This document shows, piece by piece, positions 1 to 5,519 of a DNA stretch of 5,519 bases. The position numbers were made by a program, and so were the translations under genes. Below the pieces are notes generated by a model that saw nothing but the letters and a program-made list of their open reading frames with translations, had not been told where the DNA came from and did not search any database. Position 1 is the first letter of the stretch, and every line of letters starts with the position of its first letter. The stretch spans positions 1 to 5,519 of the forward strand of contig JAITNB010000104.1 of assembly GCA_031290695.1 (NCBI GenBank). The letters run 5' to 3'. Source of the stretch: Coriobacteriales bacterium. Its GTDB lineage: Bacteria; Actinomycetota; Coriobacteriia; Coriobacteriales; UBA8131.

Positions 1-40
1 CGCCGTAACGGGGAAATGGATGCGGTCGAGGTATGGATAA
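1..40 (+). CDS. possible 3' end of an upstream gene overlapping ccmE
   Basis: One reading frame (second base of the window onward) is open from the left edge to a TAA at 38-40, and would end AVTGKWMRSRYG. If it is a gene, it overlaps the ccmE start by 8 bases (ATGGATAA), the kind of tight junction seen at the other gene borders in this operon. Only 12 codons are visible. Another frame is also open from the edge, to a TGA at 67-69, so the call is weak. I do not recognise the peptide and assign no function. Confidence 0.22.
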   Translation, partial: AVTGKWMRSRYG

Positions 41-698
41 GAAGACCAAGAGACGTCTTTTTGTGGTGACACTCGTTATTGTTGTGGTGCTGCTCACGGT
101 GTTGGCGTATGTGGGCGCGGGCGGGGCGTCGCAGAGCATCACGTTGGAGCAGGCTGCCTCAGGCAGCTACGATGGCGAGCGTGTGCAGGTGCAGGGTACC
201 GTGGTTCCCAACTCGTACACCAACACCAGCACCCAGCTCACCTTTGCCATCTTCGATCCCGAGACCCCTGCCTCAAAGACCCTTGACATCATCTATGAAG
301 GAGCGGTGTCGGCGACCTTTGGCAACGGCATCGTGGCGATATGCACGGGCCGTCTTGACGAAGCGGGTGTGTTGCATGCGACTGAGATGGTGACCAAATG
401 CCCGTCTAAATATGAGAGCGCCGAGGGCTCGGTGACCGCCGAGTACCTTGAGGAGCGCGGTGCGCAACTCGTGGGGCAGGAGCTCAAGCTTGCGGGGTAC
501 ATCAAGGCTGGGACGCTTGTGGCGGCCGGCGGGCCGCAGCGTTTTGTGGTCTACTCGCAGGGGGGAGAGGTTCCCGTTGCCTTTGACGACGCGCTGCCCA
601 ATGAAGTGAAAGAGGAGTCCTCGGTGGTCGTGAGCGGGGCGCTCGATGCCAACGGGGTGTTCCAGGCAACCGAGGTTGCCCTTGAGGAGGTCAAGTGA
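33..698 (+). CDS. ccmE: CcmE-type periplasmic haem chaperone, Cys variant with two OB-like domains
   Basis: CcmE receives haem from the CcmABCD complex outside the membrane, holds it covalently for a time, and passes it to CcmF. The 221-residue protein starts with a basic stretch (KKTKRR, 3-8) and one membrane anchor (about 9-29), then a beta-rich OB-like domain (about 45-122). The haem motif is CPSKY at 123-127 (Cys123, Tyr127), i.e. CxxxY instead of the common HxxxY. The Cys form is known from Desulfovibrio and archaeal Ccm systems that lack CcmG and CcmH. Odd: the protein is longer than classical CcmE (about 150-160 residues), because a second stretch (about 147-221) repeats the OB pattern. 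The end of domain 1, GRLDEAGVLHATEM (106-119), matches GALDANGVFQATEV (202-215). The second copy stops just where its own haem motif would begin. An in-frame TAA at 6-8 limits upstream starts, so ATG 33 is chosen; GAGG at 28-31 is very close to it. The TGA overlaps the ccmF ATG. The family call is firm, the duplicated fold is inferred. Confidence 0.92.
   Translation: MDKKTKRRLFVVTLVIVVVLLTVLAYVGAGGASQSITLEQAASGSYDGERVQVQGTVVPNSYTNTSTQLTFAIFDPETPASKTLDIIYEGAVSATFGNGIVAICTGRLDEAGVLHATEMVTKCPSKYESAEGSVTAEYLEERGAQLVGQELKLAGYIKAGTLVAAGGPQRFVVYSQGGEVPVAFDDALPNEVKEESSVVVSGALDANGVFQATEVALEEVK
684..690 (+). promoter_or_regulatory. ribosome binding site of ccmF
   Basis: GAGGAGG lies within the last codons of ccmE, 7 bases before the ATG at 698. 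It favours that ATG over the GTG at 695, from which it would be only 4 bases away. Confidence 0.75.
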
Positions 699-3085
699 TG
701 GCGTTACTGGGGCAGATACTACAGATACTCGCGCTGCTGACCGCTGCTGTTGCGGTTGTGCTGCTCATGGCGGGGCGCGTGATGGAGAACGGGGCGCGGA
801 GGGCGCAGACTGCGGTTGCCGCGGCGGACGCGGAGGTGCTCGATGGGGATGCTCTCCCCAACGGCTTTGGCGTGGGCTCTTGGCCCGTGGTTGGGACGAG
901 CAGTAAAGAGGGCGCGCCTGTGGAGGATGCGCCCGCACGTATCCACGGGTTCATCAATGCGTGGGCGGAGCAGCTTACCAATGGGGGGTACCTGCTCACG
1001 ATGGGGACGGCGGTGTTGCTCACGTTGTGTGTGGGGATCATCCTGTTTGCGTTGTTCACCAACAACTTCTCGCTTGAGTACGTGGCGCGCAACCACTCCG
1101 ATGGGGGGTGGCTGTACAAGCTGGCGGGGCTGTGGGGAGGCAGACAGGGGTCGCTGCTGTTCTGGGGGTGGCTCATCAGCCTGTTCACGACGTGGGTGGC
1201 GTATAAGCGTATGCGCGTGACCGACGACCTCTCCAACATGGCGGTTATGGTGGCGCAGCTGGTGCTGGCGGCGTTTGTGGGGGTCCTGGTCTTCTCGACA
1301 TCCAACAACCCGTTTATTGCCATCAACCCGCAGTACCTTGACGCGCAGGGCGGCCTCACGGGGCCGGCGGCGGCGTGGGGGATGAACCTGCTGCTTGAGC
1401 ACTGGGCGATGGCGATACACCCGCCCACGCTGTTTGTGGGATATGCCGGGTTCACAATCCCCTTTGCGTATGCGCTTGCGGCGCTTATCGTCAACGACCC
1501 GTCCAAGCGTTGGGTAGAGCTATGCACCCGCGTTACCGTGTTGAGCTGGTTTATGCTGGGCGTGGGTATTGGGCTGGGCGCTGTGTGGGCGTATGTGGTG
1601 CTGGGCTGGGGCGGCTACTGGGGCTGGGACGCTGTTGAGAACGCGAGCCTGCTGCCGTGGCTTGTGGGCGTGGCGCTCCTGCACACGTTCACGGTCTACC
1701 GCAAGCGGGGGGCCTTCAAGCGTTGGGGTATCCTCGGTGCGTGCGTGGCCTTTGCCTTTGTTATCCTGGGGACTTTTATCACACGCTCGGGGATTGTGCA
1801 GAGCGTACATGCGTTTGAGGGTGACCCGGTGTCGCTTGTGCTGTTCCTCGTGCTCATTGGGGCGTCGTTGCTGGCGGGCATCGTGGGGCTTGCCCTGCGC
1901 TGGAGGAGCTTCGCGTCTAACGACGAGCTGTCGTCGTTCATCTCCAAGGACGCGGCCTACTACTTTAACAATGCCATCATGGTCATCGCCGCAATATTGC
2001 TAGCGTATATGACAATTTCGAGCGCGCTCCCGCAGTGGCTCTGGTTTGGCGGGCAGACCCTCAACGCCGGCGTGTACAACAGCCTGGCTCGGCCGGTGGG
2101 CGTGCTGTACTGCCTCATCCTTGCCGTATGCCCCCTGTTGGGCTGGGGCCGCACCGAGGGCAGGGAGTTCCTGCGCAAGATACGCATCCCCGGCCTCTGT
2201 GCGGTGGTGGTCTTTGCGGCGCTTATGTGGTTCTTCTTCGCCGACCTGTTGCCCATCTACAACGCGACCATAGCAGCCGGCGGTGCCGCGGCTGAGGACC
2301 TCATGGCCTATGGCCCCGCCTGGTATTACAATGGGTTGGCCATCGTTGCCTTTGCGGTTGCGTCGCTTATCGTGTGCAACACGCTGTTCCTGTTCACCCG
2401 CGGCGCCAACGAGCGCAAGCGCAACCTGGGCGAAGGCTTTCTTAGAGCGCTCGTGAACATCTTTCGCAAGGCACCCGTGCAGGTGGGCGGCTACCTGAGC
2501 CACCTGGGCATCGCGCTGTGCCTCATCGGCCTCGTGGGGTCAAGCATGTACGTGAGCGAGACGCGCGTCGCCGTCCCCGAGGTCGAGGGCTCCACCTTCA
2601 CGGTCGAGCGCTACACCCTTGAGTATGCCGGTTATACCAACGAGACCCTGCCCAACGGCGACGAGGTGCTCTCCACGCACTTCAAGGTGTATGGCGAGAG
2701 CGGCTGGTACCTGGGTACCGTGTCGCCCGGGGCCCAGTTCTCAAACGCGACCCAGCAGCAAAAGCTCCTCGCCGGCACCTTGGGCGCGCCCACTCGCGAC
2801 CTGTTTGTTGTGTTCAACGGCCTCGACACCAACGATAACCTCTCCATCGACGCCAAGGTCAACCCCTTCATCAGCTTCGTGTGGGTGGGCTTTGCCTTCC
2901 TCATAGCAGGTCCTCTCATAGCCGCCCTCGCCCGCCGCCGCTTCTCCGTTGACCAGGAGGCCGCCGAGGAGGAGGCAAATGTTGCTGGGGACGTTGCTGG
3001 GGATGCCCTTGGGGATGCAGATGTCGTCGAGGACGCGGGTAGTATCGAGGAAGATGCGGATAAGCCCGAGGCCCCCCAAGCATGA
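698..3085 (+). CDS. ccmF: CcmF, haem lyase subunit of cytochrome c maturation
   Basis: CcmF takes haem from CcmE and joins it to the CxxCH cysteines of apocytochrome c outside the membrane. The 795-residue product has about 15 membrane segments. The WWD haem-handling motif WGGYWGWDAVENAS is at 304-317. All four family histidines are visible: His241 (HPPTLFVGYAG), His329, His371 (SVHAF) and His602 (SHLGIAL). Their spacing up to His371 equals E. coli His173/261/303 plus 68 residues, as I recall that protein. A beta-rich outer domain (about 618-723) precedes the last membrane segment (about 724-745). E. coli CcmF is about 650 residues. Most of the extra length is a hydrophilic loop after the first membrane segment (about 30-95), plus a C-terminal tail (749-795) in which 16 of the last 45 residues are Asp or Glu. 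Start: ATG 698 shares its A with the ccmE TGA and is well placed behind GAGGAGG; a GTG at 695 would add one residue. Codon choice changes markedly midway. The stop overlaps ccmA by 4 bases. Related WWD proteins (NrfE, CcsA) are less likely given the neighbours. Confidence 0.97.
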   Translation: MALLGQILQILALLTAAVAVVLLMAGRVMENGARRAQTAVAAADAEVLDGDALPNGFGVGSWPVVGTSSKEGAPVEDAPARIHGFINAWAEQLTNGGYLLTMGTAVLLTLCVGIILFALFTNNFSLEYVARNHSDGGWLYKLAGLWGGRQGSLLFWGWLISLFTTWVAYKRMRVTDDLSNMAVMVAQLVLAAFVGVLVFSTSNNPFIAINPQYLDAQGGLTGPAAAWGMNLLLEHWAMAIHPPTLFVGYAGFTIPFAYALAALIVNDPSKRWVELCTRVTVLSWFMLGVGIGLGAVWAYVVLGWGGYWGWDAVENASLLPWLVGVALLHTFTVYRKRGAFKRWGILGACVAFAFVILGTFITRSGIVQSVHAFEGDPVSLVLFLVLIGASLLAGIVGLALRWRSFASNDELSSFISKDAAYYFNNAIMVIAAILLAYMTISSALPQWLWFGGQTLNAGVYNSLARPVGVLYCLILAVCPLLGWGRTEGREFLRKIRIPGLCAVVVFAALMWFFFADLLPIYNATIAAGGAAAEDLMAYGPAWYYNGLAIVAFAVASLIVCNTLFLFTRGANERKRNLGEGFLRALVNIFRKAPVQVGGYLSHLGIALCLIGLVGSSMYVSETRVAVPEVEGSTFTVERYTLEYAGYTNETLPNGDEVLSTHFKVYGESGWYLGTVSPGAQFSNATQQQKLLAGTLGAPTRDLFVVFNGLDTNDNLSIDAKVNPFISFVWVGFAFLIAGPLIAALARRRFSVDQEAAEEEANVAGDVAGDALGDADVVEDAGSIEEDADKPEAPQA
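2981..3016 (+). repeat. 12-base tandem repeat, three units, in the acidic tail of ccmF
   Basis: Units GTTGCTGGGGAC (2981-2992), GTTGCTGGGGAT (2993-3004) and the diverged GCCCTTGGGGAT (3005-3016) follow in frame. They encode VAGD, VAGD, ALGD (residues 762-773). The length keeps the reading frame, so the tail may vary by whole units between strains. Confidence 0.8.
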
Positions 3086-3795
3086 CGCTCGCCCTTGACA
3101 CCAGGGACCTCACGCGCACCTTTGGGCTGCGCAAGGCACTCGACCGCTTGAGCTTCACCGTCCCCGAGGGTGCCTTCCTCACGGTCTTTGGCCCCAACGG
3201 TGCCGGCAAGTCCACGCTGTTGCGCATCCTCACCACCCTCGACCGCCCCACCAAAGGCACCGCCGAGGTCCTCGGCCTTGACACCCGGGAGGAGGCCGGT
3301 GCCATACGCGCGCGCACTGGCTACATCTCGCACAACCCCATGCTCTACGCCGACCTCACCGCTGAAGAAAACCTGCTCTTCTCCGCACGCCTCTATGGGG
3401 TTCCCAACCCCAAACAACGGGTGCGCACCCTGTTGCAGGGTGTCGAGCTTGATCATCGGCGCCTCGATGTTGTGCGCACGTTCTCGCGTGGCATGTTGCA
3501 GCGCCTCTCCATCGCCCGCGCGCTCCTGCACGACCCGCAGCTTATCTTCCTCGACGAGCCCTACGCCGGCCTTGACCCCCACGCCGTGCGCATCCTCAAC
3601 GACCTGCTGGCGGGCATCCGTGCCGGCCACAGCTTTGTCATGGTGAGCCACGACCTCACCAAAGGCTACGAGCTCGCAAGCCACATCCTCCTGCTCGAAC
3701 GCGGCCGCAAGGTATTCTTTGGCGAGAAGGGCGAGATTGGCCTTGAGGCCTTTCGCACCCTCTACTACCGCACGGTAGGGGAGGGTGCCGCATGA
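3082..3795 (+). CDS. ccmA: CcmA, ATPase of the CcmABCD haem-chaperone release complex
   Basis: CcmA is the cytoplasmic ATPase that works with CcmB, CcmC and CcmD; ATP hydrolysis is needed to release haem-loaded CcmE from CcmC. The 237-residue protein has a full set of ABC motifs: Walker A GPNGAGKST (37-45), an ABC signature of the form SRGMLQR (135-141) in place of LSGGQ, which is usual for this branch, Walker B LIFLDEP (154-160) with catalytic Glu159, D-loop AGLD (162-165) and switch His190 (MVSHD). The Q-loop region reads GYISHNPMLY (80-89), with Asn85 where E. coli CcmA, as I recall it, has a Gln (HQP). The start ATG overlaps the ccmF stop (ATGA, 3082-3085); only a weak CGAGG (3067-3071) precedes it, so translation is probably coupled to ccmF. 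Length is slightly above E. coli CcmA. Fold alone could fit other small ABC ATPases, but the position between ccmF and ccmB settles the call. Confidence 0.96.
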   Translation: MTLALDTRDLTRTFGLRKALDRLSFTVPEGAFLTVFGPNGAGKSTLLRILTTLDRPTKGTAEVLGLDTREEAGAIRARTGYISHNPMLYADLTAEENLLFSARLYGVPNPKQRVRTLLQGVELDHRRLDVVRTFSRGMLQRLSIARALLHDPQLIFLDEPYAGLDPHAVRILNDLLAGIRAGHSFVMVSHDLTKGYELASHILLLERGRKVFFGEKGEIGLEAFRTLYYRTVGEGAA

Positions 3796-4496
3796 GCGCC
3801 CCTTCGATGCTCGCGCACTATCGGATCCTGCTTGCCAAAGACCTCCGCATCGAGTTTCGCACCAGGGAGATGCTCACGTCGATGGGCATCTACGCCCTGC
3901 TCGTGCTCGTCGTCTACGGCGCCGCGCTCGGCCAGGCATCCTGGGGCTTTGGCATCCTGCAGATAGCGGGCGGCCTCCTCTGGGTCGTCGTCGTGTTCAC
4001 GTCGCTGCTGGGCCTCAACCGCTCCTTCTCGCAGGAAAAGGAGTTCGCCGCCCTCGACAGCGTGCTGCTCGCCCCCCTCGACCGTAGCGTCATCTTCCTC
4101 GCGAAGATGACCGCTAACGTGATCTTCCTGCTTGCCGTGCAGGTCATCGCTGTGCCGCTTTTCGTGTTCTTCTTCCTTACCTCCACCACCCCGGCGGCCA
4201 CCGCTGCCCTCATCGTGCTCCCTCTGCTCGTGGGCTCGCTGGGCATCGCGGGCATCGGCACCCTGCTCGCCACCATCACCATGCACACGCGCGGCAAGGA
4301 CGTCCTGCTTGCCGTGTTGTTTATCCCGCTCGTCTTCCCGCTGCTCTATGCCTGTGTGGGCGCCACCTCAATGGCCCTCCTCGGCACCACCGACGACCCC
4401 GGCGCCCTCTGGCGCGCCCTGGCCCTCGCCGGCGGCTACGATGTCGCCATGATCCTGCTCAGTTGGGTGCTATATGACTTCATCATCAGTGCGTAA
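3792..4496 (+). CDS. ccmB: CcmB, membrane permease subunit of the CcmABCD complex
   Basis: CcmB is the membrane partner of CcmA. The 234-residue protein has about six hydrophobic segments (roughly 30-48, 55-75, 101-128, 137-163, 168-194, 212-233) and the usual family length. The stretch after the second segment, LNRSFSQEKEFAALDSVLLA (75-94), followed by PLDRSVIFLAK, is the typical CcmB loop that leads into the third segment; the N-terminal amphipathic part (LLAKDLRIEFRTREML, 13-28) is also typical. What CcmB carries is unsettled: haem export was first proposed, while later work assigns the complex to releasing holo-CcmE. The ATG overlaps the ccmA TGA (ATGA, 3792-3795) and has its own good site, AGGGGAGGG (3777-3785), 6 bases upstream. 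The stop at 4494-4496 directly abuts a large palindrome; this is the only border in the operon with a long gap after it. Confidence 0.95.
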   Translation: MSAPSMLAHYRILLAKDLRIEFRTREMLTSMGIYALLVLVVYGAALGQASWGFGILQIAGGLLWVVVVFTSLLGLNRSFSQEKEFAALDSVLLAPLDRSVIFLAKMTANVIFLLAVQVIAVPLFVFFFLTSTTPAATAALIVLPLLVGSLGIAGIGTLLATITMHTRGKDVLLAVLFIPLVFPLLYACVGATSMALLGTTDDPGALWRALALAGGYDVAMILLSWVLYDFIISA

Positions 4497-4616
4497 GGCT
4501 CCCTGTGAGCGGCGTAAACGGCTTCAAACAGAACCCCTCGTTCAGTCGCGTATTCATATACGCTCCTGTCACTCGGGAACCTGTTTTCAACCGTTTCCAC
4601 TCGCTCACAGGAAGCC
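4497..4616. repeat. 120-base imperfect palindrome (ERIC-like or MITE-like) between ccmB and ccmC
   Basis: The whole gap after ccmB folds on itself about a centre near 4556. The outer arm GGCTCCCTGTGAGCG (4497-4511) pairs with CGCTCACAGGAAGCC (4602-4616) at 14 of 15 positions, the exception being C4501 against A4612. Inside it AAACGG (4516-4521) pairs with CCGTTT (4591-4596), and AAACAG (4526-4531) with CTGTTT (4581-4586). At the tip GCGTAT (4548-4553) and ATACGC (4558-4563) form a perfect stem with loop TCAT. Size and design resemble enterobacterial ERIC elements, but this is not claimed to be the same family. No target-site duplication is evident, and no T-run follows, so it is not a standard terminator. 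It may be a dispersed repeat or an mRNA structure that sets ccmC expression. Confidence 0.85.
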
Positions 4617-4630
4617 TTTGGACAGGTAAG

Positions 4631-4638
4631 AAAAGGAG
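4631..4638 (+). promoter_or_regulatory. ribosome binding site of ccmC
   Basis: AAAAGGAG ends 4 bases before the ATG at 4643, the strongest such site in the window. It decides the start of ccmC against an in-frame GTG at 4505 that lies inside the palindrome. GGAGCC (4635-4640) is a perfect complement of GGCTCC at 4497-4502. Confidence 0.82.
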
Positions 4639-4642
4639 CCAC

Positions 4643-5386
4643 ATGAAAAACCAGAACCTTGCGGATAAGATCGCTCCTGTTGCCCTCATCACAGGCGGCG
4701 TGCTCACCACGGTGGCGTTCCTGCTCACCTTCCTGGTGGCGCCGCTCGTTATAGGCGCGGAGGTTAACGGTACCGAGGTCATCGGCGGCGAGGCGGTGTC
4801 AAACAAGCTGTTGCTCTCGCAGAAGATATTCTACTTTCATGTGCCGGTGGCCGTGGTAAGCATCGGTGCGCTGGTGTTCACCGCCTACTACGGCATCCGC
4901 TACCTCATGACCCGTGACCTGCGCTTCGATACCCGCTCCCGCACCGCCACCGAAATATCCCTCGTATTCATCATCATGACTATGATCTCGGGCGACCTCT
5001 GGACGCGGCTCGACTGGGGCATGTGGTGGGTGTGGGAGCCGCGCCTCACCACCTACTTCATCCTCATGCTGCTGGTGATTGCCTACTTTATCCTACGTAC
5101 AGCCGTCGACGCACCCGAGCGCAAGGCCACCTTCGCCGCGGTCCTCGGCCTGCTGGCCTTTGTGGACGCGCCCCTCACCTTCATGATAACGCGCCTGGTT
5201 CCCAGCGCCATCCACCCCGTGGTCTTTCGCACCGACTCCGGCCTGCCCCCCGCCATGCTCGCCCCCTTCCTCACCGCGCTGTCTGGCATGGCCCTCATAG
5301 CCTTCGCCGTCTACCGCCTGCGCCTGCGCCAGGCAACCCTCGCCACCCGCCTCGAGGCTCTCAAACTCGCCCTGGAAGAAGATTAG
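4643..5386 (+). CDS. ccmC: CcmC, haem-handling WWD protein that loads CcmE
   Basis: CcmC binds haem at the outer face of the membrane through its WWD motif and two histidines and presents it to CcmE for covalent attachment. The 247-residue product has about six hydrophobic segments. His66 (YFHVPVA) and His191 (IHPVVF) sit in the two outer loops where E. coli CcmC has its haem ligands, and the WWD motif reads WGMWWVWEPRLT (125-136). The motif has Glu132 where E. coli has Asp (WVWDARLT). Start: the frame is open back to a GTG at 4505, but that extension lies within the palindrome and has no CcmC-like content, whereas ATG 4643 follows AAAAGGAG. The length from ATG matches the family. ccmD follows after 9 bases. 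Having its own ribosome site after a gap suggests ccmC is translated independently of ccmB. CcsA and CcmF also carry WWD motifs, but the size and the paired histidines fit CcmC. Confidence 0.96.
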   Translation: MKNQNLADKIAPVALITGGVLTTVAFLLTFLVAPLVIGAEVNGTEVIGGEAVSNKLLLSQKIFYFHVPVAVVSIGALVFTAYYGIRYLMTRDLRFDTRSRTATEISLVFIIMTMISGDLWTRLDWGMWWVWEPRLTTYFILMLLVIAYFILRTAVDAPERKATFAAVLGLLAFVDAPLTFMITRLVPSAIHPVVFRTDSGLPPAMLAPFLTALSGMALIAFAVYRLRLRQATLATRLEALKLALEED

Positions 5387-5395
5387 GAGAACCCC

Positions 5396-5519
5396 ATGAA
5401 CCCCATCCTCGAAGAAATCTACTCCACCGTCCTCCCCGCCGCCCCCTTCCTCATAGCTGCCTACGCCCTCATGTGGGTAGTGCTCCTCATCTACATCCTC
5501 ATCATCACCACCCGCCTAC
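5396..5519 (+). CDS. ccmD: CcmD-like small membrane protein (partial, runs off the window)
   Basis: CcmD is a small one-span protein that stabilises the CcmC-CcmE interaction and helps release holo-CcmE. Only the first 41 codons are visible, and no stop occurs before the edge. An N-terminal polar stretch (MNPILEEIYSTVLPAA) is followed by a single hydrophobic segment with an aromatic-Ala-Tyr entry, FLIAAYALMWVVLLIYILII (18-37), then TTRL, which looks like the start of the basic tail expected in CcmD. AGGAG (5385-5389), overlapping the ccmC stop, lies 6 bases before the ATG. CcmD is too short and variable for motif proof, so the call rests on topology and its place directly after ccmC. A longer unrelated membrane protein cannot be excluded from this fragment. 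Confidence 0.75.
   Translation, partial: MNPILEEIYSTVLPAAPFLIAAYALMWVVLLIYILIITTRL

Noticed and set aside
695..697. GTG at 695 as the ccmF start
   Set aside because: It is only 4 bases from GAGGAGG, while ATG 698 is 7 bases away and overlaps the ccmE stop; the difference is one residue.
691..1527. Long minus-strand open frame opposite the start of ccmF
   Set aside because: Same reason: it is a shadow of a conserved gene, low-complexity in translation and with no recognisable motif.
2632..3684. Long minus-strand open frame (about 350 codons)
   Set aside because: It lies opposite ccmF and ccmA, which have clear family motifs; long antisense frames are common in GC-rich DNA with strong third-position bias, and its product has no recognisable content.
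4602..4625. Palindrome as a Rho-independent terminator after ccmB
   Set aside because: The right arm is followed by TTTGGACAGG, with no run of T, and ccmC-ccmD belong to the same pathway, so read-through is expected.
4505..4642. N-terminal extension of CcmC from a GTG at 4505 (46 extra residues)
   Set aside because: The stretch lies almost wholly in the palindrome, has no CcmC-like sequence, and ATG 4643 has a strong ribosome site and gives the family length.
4553..4642. Promoter for ccmC inside the gap (TTCATATA as a -10, TTGGAC at 4618 as a -35)
   Set aside because: TTGGAC is too close to the ATG for a -10 and leader to fit, and the AT-rich tip is explained by the hairpin; no paired boxes at normal spacing were found.
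1..5519. CRISPR array, tRNA, rRNA or transposase gene
   Set aside because: No regularly spaced repeats, cloverleaf-like segments, rRNA-like stretches or transposase motifs were seen on either strand.

Overview
The window holds most of a cytochrome c maturation (System I, Ccm) operon, all on the plus strand, in the order ccmE - ccmF - ccmA - ccmB - ccmC - ccmD. The last gene runs off the right edge. These genes move haem b across the cytoplasmic membrane, load it onto the chaperone CcmE and deliver it to CcmF for attachment to apocytochromes c. The high GC content, the Cys-type CcmE and the general look of the proteins suggest a high-GC Gram-positive anaerobe or facultative anaerobe, most likely of the class Coriobacteriia (Eggerthella/Slackia/Adlercreutzia-like). 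That placement is inference; no phylogenetic marker lies in the window.

Layout: 1-32 is the tail of whatever lies upstream, possibly the last codons of a gene overlapping ccmE by 8 bases. ccmE (33-698), ccmF (698-3085), ccmA (3082-3795) and ccmB (3792-4496) are joined by 1- to 4-base stop/start overlaps, so they look like one translationally coupled unit. This tight packing breaks only between ccmB and ccmC, where a 146-base gap carries a large imperfect palindrome (4497-4616). ccmC (4643-5386) follows with its own strong ribosome binding site, then ccmD (5396 to the end, partial).

How the parts work together: CcmA (ATPase), CcmB (permease), CcmC (haem-handling WWD protein) and the small CcmD form the complex that loads and releases CcmE. 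CcmF, a large WWD protein with all four expected histidines, acts as the haem lyase. No ccmG or ccmH (thioredoxin-like and apocytochrome-handling parts) is present here. Together with the CxxxY haem motif of CcmE, this points to the reduced Ccm system known from Desulfovibrio and archaea, although those genes could lie outside the window.

The least ordinary features are: (1) CcmE appears to be a tandem duplication of the OB fold, with the haem-binding Cys motif between the two domains and a second domain that stops where its own haem motif would be; (2) the ERIC-like palindrome between ccmB and ccmC, whose left edge is also perfectly complementary to the ccmC ribosome binding site; (3) a sharp change in synonymous codon use inside ccmF; and (4) a CcmF with an enlarged N-terminal loop and an acidic, repeat-containing tail.
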